Part shown: piece by piece, positions 1 through 3,723 of the stretch
Layout of the letters: every line of letters starts with the position of its first letter
How positions within the stretch are numbered: position 1 is the first letter of the stretch
Notes under the pieces: generated by a model
Seen by the model: only the letters and a program-made list of their open reading frames with translations
Told to the model about the DNA's origin: nothing
Database searches by the model: none
NCBI GenBank assembly: GCA_024742655.1
Contig: JANSYB010000143.1
Location: forward strand, 1 to 6,392
Length of the DNA stretch: 6,392 bases
Source of the DNA: Paracoccaceae bacterium
GTDB lineage: Bacteria; Pseudomonadota; Alphaproteobacteria; Rhodobacterales; Rhodobacteraceae
Direction: 5' to 3'
Translations under genes and position numbers: made by a program

Positions 1-107
1 ACGAAGCCTTCCATCTCCTTCAGATGGCTGTCGCGACCGAGCCAGAGCGTCTCGAACGCTTCGGCATTTACGGGGCGGACCGCGAAGCGGTTCATGGCAA
101 TATACAT
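1..107 (-). CDS. Antibiotic biosynthesis monooxygenase (ABM) family protein, probable heme-degrading monooxygenase, N-terminal part only
   Basis: The 35 visible codons begin MYIAMNRFAVRP and continue with LWLGRDSHLKEMEGFV before the window edge cuts the gene. This is the opening of the small ABM-fold proteins (about 100 residues): a first beta strand, then an alpha helix leading to an SHLKEMxGF segment. The same fold includes the IsdG/HmoA/HmoB heme-degrading monooxygenases, and this subtype is often found beside heme transporters. The start is the ATG at 107, because a strong ribosome-binding sequence (AGGAGAAGGAG) lies 6 bases upstream. A second in-frame ATG at 95 has no such site. The gene is the fourth of the hmuT-hmuU-hmuV series, 25 bases after hmuV. 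The likely job is cytoplasmic opening or handling of imported heme. Family membership is well supported. The heme activity is inferred from context, since catalytic residues lie outside the window. Confidence 0.8.
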   Translation of the reverse strand, partial: MYIAMNRFAVRPVNAEAFETLWLGRDSHLKEMEGF

Positions 108-132
108 TGGTGTCTCCTTCTCCTGGTGAAAT

Positions 133-918
133 TCAACCCGCTCGGCGGGCCATATGGGGCAACAGGTAGGTCGCGGGTGCTGGTGGGGCGGCATTCACGC
201 GCAACGCGCAGCCATAGGCCCTGCTCAGCATCGTATCGCTAAGCACGGCCTCGGGGGGGCCAGAGGCGATGCAAGTACCCTCCGACAGCAGGATGACCTT
301 TTGCGCATACAGCGCGGTCAGATTCAGGTCGTGCATCACCGCGATGACACCTCCGCCCCTGAGGGTGTAGTCCGACATCAGGTCCATCACCTCAAGCTGG
401 TGGCCGATGTCGAGGCTCGAGACAGGTTCGTCGAGAAACAGCCAGCGTGGGCCGTCGTCGCTGACGGGCTCCCAGGCCTGACAAAGCACACGGGCAAGCT
501 GCGTACGCTGCTGTTCGCCGCCCGACAGTTCCTGGTAGAAACGCCCCCCGAAACCGGCAAGACCCACGCGGGCCAACGCCTCGGAGGCGCGGGTGTCGGG
601 GGCGGCCGTCGCACCCGACATCAGGCCAAGCCGCACGATCTCGAGCACTGTGAAGGGAAAGGCGATCCGGCTGGCCTGCGGCAGCACGGCACGTCGGCTG
701 GCAAGCTTCCAGCCCGGAAGGCTCGAGATGTCTGTGCCGTCCAGCCGGACCGAGCCTTGATAGGGCAGATCCTGCGTCATCGCGCGCAGGAGCGTCGTCT
801 TGCCCGAGCCGTTCGGCCCCACGATGACCGTCACCTGGCCCGGCTCGGCCTGCAGCGATACGCCCTTCAGGACCGACGCACCTGCGAGACTGACATGGAT
901 ATGCTCGACGGTCAGCAT
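133..918 (-). CDS. hmuV: Heme ABC transporter ATP-binding protein HmuV
   Basis: This is a 261-residue ABC ATPase that powers heme import through HmuU. All nucleotide-binding motifs are intact: Walker A GPNGSGKT (34-41), Q-loop Q81 in LPQ, signature LSGGEQQR (131-138), Walker B WLFLDEP (159-165), D-loop SLD (168-170) and H-loop H196 in MHD. Length and the segment after the signature (ARVLCQAWEPVSDDGPRWLFLDEP) match the HmuV/FecE heme and siderophore group. I chose the ATG at 918 (MLTVEHIHVSL) because it gives the usual family N terminus and begins 5 bases after the hmuU stop. A start at 963 would add 15 unconserved residues inside hmuU. No good Shine-Dalgarno sequence precedes 918, so translation is probably coupled to hmuU. 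Orthology to HmuV rests on the ATPase type plus the neighbouring heme-specific genes. Confidence 0.95.
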   Translation of the reverse strand: MLTVEHIHVSLAGASVLKGVSLQAEPGQVTVIVGPNGSGKTTLLRAMTQDLPYQGSVRLDGTDISSLPGWKLASRRAVLPQASRIAFPFTVLEIVRLGLMSGATAAPDTRASEALARVGLAGFGGRFYQELSGGEQQRTQLARVLCQAWEPVSDDGPRWLFLDEPVSSLDIGHQLEVMDLMSDYTLRGGGVIAVMHDLNLTALYAQKVILLSEGTCIASGPPEAVLSDTMLSRAYGCALRVNAAPPAPATYLLPHMARRAG

Positions 919-923
919 GGCGA

Positions 924-2006
924 TCAAAGATCCAGAAGGCTGCGGTTGCGCAGCAATATCCAAAGGAAGAACGGCCCGCCCAATGTCGCTGTGACGATCC
1001 CGATGGGCAGCTCAGCCGGCGCGATGATGGTGCGCGAGATCATGTCGGCCGCGATCAGGAGCGTCGCACCCAGCAGTGCTGCACAGGGCAACAGATAGCG
1101 GTGATCCGGCCCGATCAGGATGCGCAAAAGATGCGGGACCACGATACCGACGAAACCGATCCCGCCCGAGACCGCAACCGCCGCGCCCGTGGCGGCGGCC
1201 ACAGTGAGGATGGAGATATTTTTCATGCGCTGCACCGGAATGCCCAGATGATTTGCCGGACTTTCGCCCAGGGCAAGCGCATTCAGTGACCGCGCCAGAA
1301 AGGGTGTCGTGGCGAGCGCCAGTAGGATCAGCGGGCCCGCGATGAAGACCTTGTCCCACGTTGCGCCAGCCAGCGAACCGAGGCCCCAGAAGGTCAGATC
1401 GCGGAGCTGCGCGTCATCGGCCATGTAGATCAGGATGCCGGAAATCGCGCCTGCCAGCGCACCGAGCGCGATCCCGCCCAGCAACATGACCGCAACAGAG
1501 GTGCGTCCCCTGTGCGTCGAAAGGCGATAGAGCAGAAGCGTCGTCGCCCAGCCGCCGAAAAACGCCGCCAGAGGTACAAGGTAGTAGCTTAGCGCGTCTT
1601 GTAGCGCGAAGGGCAAGAGACTGCCCAGAACGATGGCCGTGATCGCACCGAGCCCCGCGCCGGCACCGACGCCGACCAGCCCGGGATCCGCCAGTGGATT
1701 GCGAAAAAGGCCCTGCATCACGGCGCCCGAAACGGCCAGTGCCGCACCAACGGCGACGCCAAGCGCCAGACGTGGCAGACGGATGTCAAAAAGGACCACT
1801 GCCTCGCGGGTTCCGATCTCCTCGCCGCGGATCGTTTGCGCGAGGGCTGTCCACAGGCTCGTGCCCGAAGCCCCGATCCCCAGAGACACGATCGCGGTCA
1901 CGGCAAGCAGCGCGGCCAGACCGAGCAGGGTCCGACGCGCAAGCGCCTGCCGGTCGCCCGTCGTTTGGTGCGCCGGATCAGGTCCAGTTGCCTCGACCAC
2001 CGCCAT
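924..2006 (-). CDS. hmuU: Heme ABC transporter permease HmuU (FecCD family)
   Basis: This is a 360-residue inner-membrane permease of the FecCD/BtuC family, which works as a dimer and moves heme from HmuT into the cytoplasm. The sequence is mostly hydrophobic, consistent with about ten membrane helices. It carries the family landmarks RLPR (77-80), SGAVMQGLFRNPLADP (93-108), the ATPase-contact region LALGESPANHLGI (244-256), GGIGFVGIVVPHLLR (281-295) and the C-terminal PAELPIG...LGGPFFLWIL (330-351). Start choice: a GTG at 2015 overlaps the hmuT stop, but AGGGG lies directly against it. The same AGGGG sits 8 bases before the ATG at 2006, a proper spacing, so 2006 is preferred; the choice adds or removes only three residues. 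The gene is second in the heme operon, between hmuT and hmuV. Cobalamin or siderophore permeases look similar, and the heme assignment comes from hmuT, hemP and the ABM gene. Confidence 0.94.
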   Translation of the reverse strand: MAVVEATGPDPAHQTTGDRQALARRTLLGLAALLAVTAIVSLGIGASGTSLWTALAQTIRGEEIGTREAVVLFDIRLPRLALGVAVGAALAVSGAVMQGLFRNPLADPGLVGVGAGAGLGAITAIVLGSLLPFALQDALSYYLVPLAAFFGGWATTLLLYRLSTHRGRTSVAVMLLGGIALGALAGAISGILIYMADDAQLRDLTFWGLGSLAGATWDKVFIAGPLILLALATTPFLARSLNALALGESPANHLGIPVQRMKNISILTVAAATGAAVAVSGGIGFVGIVVPHLLRILIGPDHRYLLPCAALLGATLLIAADMISRTIIAPAELPIGIVTATLGGPFFLWILLRNRSLLDL

Positions 2007-2011
2007 CCGGA

Positions 2012-2902
2012 TCACCCCTGCGTCCGCTGGAACGCATCGCTGAGCGCTTTGACCGCCGACGGCGTGCGCGGTCCAAACCCGAGTAATAGGAGCCCCGGCT
2101 GGCGCACGATCGCACCGGTTTCCGCCGCGCGGGTCCGGCCCAGGACCGGATGCGCGCGGATCTCGGCGTCGTTCGCGGCGTGATCGCCCGAGCGGTCCAT
2201 CATCAGGATAACGTCAGGATCGGCCACAAGCACGGCTTCATCGCTGACCTGGCTGTACCCGTCGAACCCCTGCATGGCGTTGACGCCACCCGCGAGAGCG
2301 ATGATGCCCTCGGCCGCCGTGCCACTGCCACTTGCCATGATCCGCCCGCCCTCCATCGAAAGGATGAACAGAACGCGTGGCGGTGCCTCCGTCCGACCCG
2401 AGGCCACCGCCTCCGCCAGTGACACATCGACCTGCGCGGCCAGCAGCGCCCCCTTCTCCGGCACATCGAGGGCCTCTGCCACGATCGTGATCTTCCGCAA
2501 TATCGCCTCGGCGTCGTAACCTTCGGGCACGATGACGAGGGGTATTTCGGCCTCGTGCAGAACCCCTATGGCCTCGGGCGGGCCACTGCCTTCGATGGCG
2601 AGGATCAGGTCGGGATTGACGGATAGTACCCCCTCGGGCGAAAGCGCACGGACATAACCGACATCGGGAAGCGTACTGGCCTCGGGCGGGTAACTCGACG
2701 TGCTGTCGCGCGCGACAAGCCTGTCGCCCTGCCCCAGCGCATAGACGATTTCCGTGACGGCCCCTCCCAGAGCAAGGACCCGGTCCGCGCCGTCGGCAAC
2801 CGCAGGTGATCCTGTGAACAATACGAGTATCGTTGCGATGGCACCGCGCAAGCGGCCAACCTTGCCAGGGATGAAAGTCGCATTCTCAGCCAAATGAGCC
2901 AT
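2012..2902 (-). CDS. hmuT: Periplasmic heme-binding protein HmuT
   Basis: This 296-residue substrate-binding protein (BtuF/FhuD-like, class III) captures heme in the periplasm and delivers it to HmuU. Residues 14-36 form a Sec signal peptide: a basic KVGRLRG start, a hydrophobic AIATILVLF core and a probable cleavage after AVA (34-36). The motif DVGYVRALSPEGVLS (80-94) matches the heme-binding loop of PhuT/ShuT/HmuT proteins, whose tyrosine (here Y83) binds heme iron. Other family marks are ALGGAVTEIVYALG near the mature N terminus, the glycine-rich ASGSGTAAEGIIALAGG centre and GFGPRTPSAV near the end. The gene is first in the hmuTUV-ABM operon, and its stop overlaps the alternative GTG of hmuU. 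The ATG at 2902 has only a weak ribosome-binding site (CGGA), but no better in-frame start keeps the signal peptide. Confidence 0.94.
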   Translation of the reverse strand: MAHLAENATFIPGKVGRLRGAIATILVLFTGSPAVADGADRVLALGGAVTEIVYALGQGDRLVARDSTSSYPPEASTLPDVGYVRALSPEGVLSVNPDLILAIEGSGPPEAIGVLHEAEIPLVIVPEGYDAEAILRKITIVAEALDVPEKGALLAAQVDVSLAEAVASGRTEAPPRVLFILSMEGGRIMASGSGTAAEGIIALAGGVNAMQGFDGYSQVSDEAVLVADPDVILMMDRSGDHAANDAEIRAHPVLGRTRAAETGAIVRQPGLLLLGFGPRTPSAVKALSDAFQRTQG

Positions 2903-2975
2903 GATGTCCGATCCAATCTCTGAAGATCGCTCTGCATGAGGCTGGCTGTGCCGATGGATTCGGATTGACTGGCCG

Positions 2976-2992
2976 CGGAAGCATATTTTCCG
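2976..2992. repeat. Inverted repeat CGGAA-N7-TTCCG upstream of hmuT
   Basis: Two perfect 5-base arms are separated by 7 bases, about 75 bases upstream of the hmuT start. The position fits an operator or promoter-overlapping site for the heme operon. The short arms could also be chance. It matches no iron regulator consensus that I can name. Confidence 0.25.
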
Positions 2993-3088
2993 ATACTTTT
3001 ACTCAGGTTTAGGTTGCCGCGCAAGCGGGTCGTATACAGGTTGGTACAATCTGCCCACACGACACGGGTCACTCATGATTTTCGAAAG

Positions 3089-3117
3089 TTGACATTCCCG
3101 ACGAATTTAATCAACAT
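3089..3117 (+). promoter_or_regulatory. Candidate sigma-70 promoter for hemP
   Basis: A perfect -35 hexamer TTGACA (3089-3094) is followed after 17 bases by CAACAT (3112-3117), a weak -10 that keeps the A at position 2 and the final AT. The site is in the most AT-rich part of the intergenic region and points toward hemP, which would have a leader of roughly 155 bases. The -35 also forms part of an inverted repeat GTTGA-N18-TCAAC (3088-3115), which could be a regulator site overlapping the promoter. The weak -10 makes this tentative. Confidence 0.35.
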
Positions 3118-3203
3118 TTTGCTGCCAGCACACTTGTCGCCAGCCCCAATCATTCGAAACCACAACAAAAGAATGTGCAGCAATCGCGCGATCCCTGTCG
3201 CTA

Positions 3204-3225
3204 TGCAGCAGACTTCTGATCTGCA
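3204..3225. repeat. Overlapping inverted repeats upstream of hemP
   Basis: The outer arms TGCAG/CTGCA are 12 bases apart, and the shifted inner pair GCAGA/TCTGC (3208-3224) is 7 bases apart. The inner pair has the same 5-7-5 geometry as the repeat near hmuT, but a different arm sequence. The centre lies about 65 bases before the hemP start, in its leader or promoter. It could be an operator or a small RNA hairpin. Evidence is limited to the symmetry. Confidence 0.25.
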
Positions 3226-3279
3226 ATCCGCGCATTCCGGGAGTAAATCGTGCCACCGCGACAACGAGAGGCCAAAGAA

Positions 3280-3447
3280 ATGAAAATCGACAAAGCCATA
3301 GAGGCCGCGGAACGCATTAGCGAATCCTCACCGCTCTATGACGCCCGCGAGCTATTGAAGTGCGGCGATACAGCGAGGATCATACTGAATGATCAGGTCT
3401 ACACGCTGCGTCTGACCCGGTCCGGCAAGCTGATCCTGACGAAATGA
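3280..3447 (+). CDS. hemP: Hemin uptake protein HemP (HmuP)
   Basis: This small 55-residue protein carries the HemP domain. After a variable N-terminal helix (residues 1-17), the conserved part runs YDARELLKCGDTARIILNDQ (20-39), then VYTLRLTRSGKLILTK to the end. The QVYTLRxTRxGKLILTK ending is the hallmark of the family. HemP is needed for heme uptake in Burkholderia, and in Bradyrhizobium HmuP acts with Irr as a co-activator of the heme receptor gene hmuR, so a regulatory DNA- or protein-binding role is more likely than transport. The ATG at 3280 is preferred over an in-frame GTG at 3250, because GAGAGG lies 8 bases before it and the length fits the family. It is divergent from hmuTUV. A receptor gene, often next to hemP, does not follow here. 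Confidence 0.93.
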   Translation: MKIDKAIEAAERISESSPLYDARELLKCGDTARIILNDQVYTLRLTRSGKLILTK

Positions 3448-3611
3448 ACGCGCGCGCATCCTTGTCTGATCACGCGCTCACAGGACGAGCCTGCGGTTGT
3501 GAACTCCTCAACACCGCCTTCTGCGATGGCTTGGGCGACCCCGGCATGCTTGAACAGACGCTCGATCGACTTGCACTGTCACTTGGGACAAATGTGGTGC
3601 CCCAATACTAG
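3444..3611 (+). CDS. Possible 55-residue open frame overlapping the hemP stop; doubtful
   Basis: An ATG at 3444 overlaps the hemP stop as ATGA, a layout typical of translational coupling, and opens a 55-codon frame ending in TAG. The product begins MNARASLSDHALTGRACGCE and has three cysteines (C17, C19 and C27), but I recognise no family, signal peptide or membrane segment. Its last codons run into the left arm of the inverted repeat that starts at 3586, which suggests the frame may be chance or an altered fragment. No separate ribosome-binding site is evident. Treat it as hypothetical. Confidence 0.15.
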   Translation: MNARASLSDHALTGRACGCELLNTAFCDGLGDPGMLEQTLDRLALSLGTNVVPQY

Positions 3612-3709
3612 GGTGAGTTGAACGAAGCGACACGTCCATGATCCAAGCGCCTGTAGACGCGAGTGCACTTTGGCCCCGCCATGCCAAAGCATAATGGGGC
3701 ACGTTGTCC
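3586..3709. repeat. 124-base segment with imperfect terminal inverted repeats
   Basis: The left end reads GGACAA-ATGTG-GTGCCCCA (3586-3604). The right end reads TGGGGCAC-G-TTGTCC (3695-3709). The arms match over 14 bases (6 + 8), interrupted by a 5-versus-1 base spacer, and WTA continues the match inward. The arms are about 90 bases apart. A 22-base hairpin (3668-3689) is nested against the right arm. The layout resembles a miniature inverted-repeat element or the two ends of a collapsed insertion sequence. No flanking direct repeat was found. Confidence 0.4.
3668..3689 (-). terminator. Hairpin downstream of the nucleotidase gene, possible terminator
   Basis: Perfect 7-base arms CTTTGGC and GCCAAAG enclose an 8-base loop. 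The hairpin starts 35 bases after the nucleotidase stop and lies between two convergent genes, the right place for a transcription terminator. There is no T-run after the stem on either strand, so it is not a classical intrinsic terminator. It may only stabilise the 3' end, or belong to the inverted-repeat element around it. Confidence 0.3.
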
Positions 3710-3723
3710 GGTTCGACCAACGA

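Larger units (their letters stand above)
2903..3279. promoter_or_regulatory. Divergent control region between hmuT and hemP
   Basis: This 377-base stretch separates two genes transcribed away from each other, so it must contain promoters for both. It is clearly richer in A and T than the flanking genes, especially at 3073-3175. Visible items are a perfect TTGACA (3089-3094), the palindrome TTTCGAAA (3080-3087) with a second TTCGAA at 3153-3158, CGGAA-N7-TTCCG (2976-2992), and overlapping repeats GCAGA-N7-TCTGC (3208-3224) and TGCAG-N12-CTGCA (3204-3225). The hexamer YAGGTT occurs three times (3004, 3010, 3037). I could not match a classical Fur box or an Irr-type TTTAGAA/TTCTAAA element. Iron or heme control is expected from the gene content, but the operator is not identified. 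Small open frames here look like chance. Confidence 0.6.
3448..3723. other. Intergenic stretch between convergent hemP and nucleotidase genes, possible degenerate mobile-element remnant
   Basis: No confident gene lies in these 276 bases. On the minus strand one frame reads protein-like on both sides of a TGA (3579-3581): HHICPK, stop, then QCKSIERLFKHAGVAQAIAE and onward. This could be the remains of a longer gene with a zinc-ribbon-like cysteine pair. The right part is bounded by imperfect inverted repeats (3586-3709). Together these hint at a decayed insertion sequence or small non-autonomous element, but I cannot name a family and see no target-site duplication. Confidence 0.3.

Noticed and set aside
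919..963. Fifteen-residue N-terminal extension of hmuV
   Set aside because: It would lie inside the hmuU 3' end and add residues (MDIAAQPQPS...) before the usual HmuV start. The ATG at 918 gives the family-typical length.
154..1098. A 314-codon plus-strand open frame across hmuV and the end of hmuU
   Set aside because: It lies opposite two genes with intact family motifs, and its arginine- and histidine-rich product matches nothing recognisable. It is a shadow frame.
2605..3072. A 155-codon minus-strand frame spanning the hmuT start
   Set aside because: It is out of frame with hmuT, which has a signal peptide and the heme-binding loop, and it runs through the AT-rich control region with no family resemblance.
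3073..3264. Cysteine-rich 63-codon minus-strand frame in the hmuT-hemP gap
   Set aside because: It lies across the probable hemP promoter and leader, has no ribosome-binding site I can support, and resembles no known family.
3478..3502. TCACA-N15-TGTGA as a possible regulator site or terminator
   Set aside because: The arms are in the opposite order to a CRP/FNR-type TGTGA-N6-TCACA site, the gap is too long, and there is no T-run for termination.
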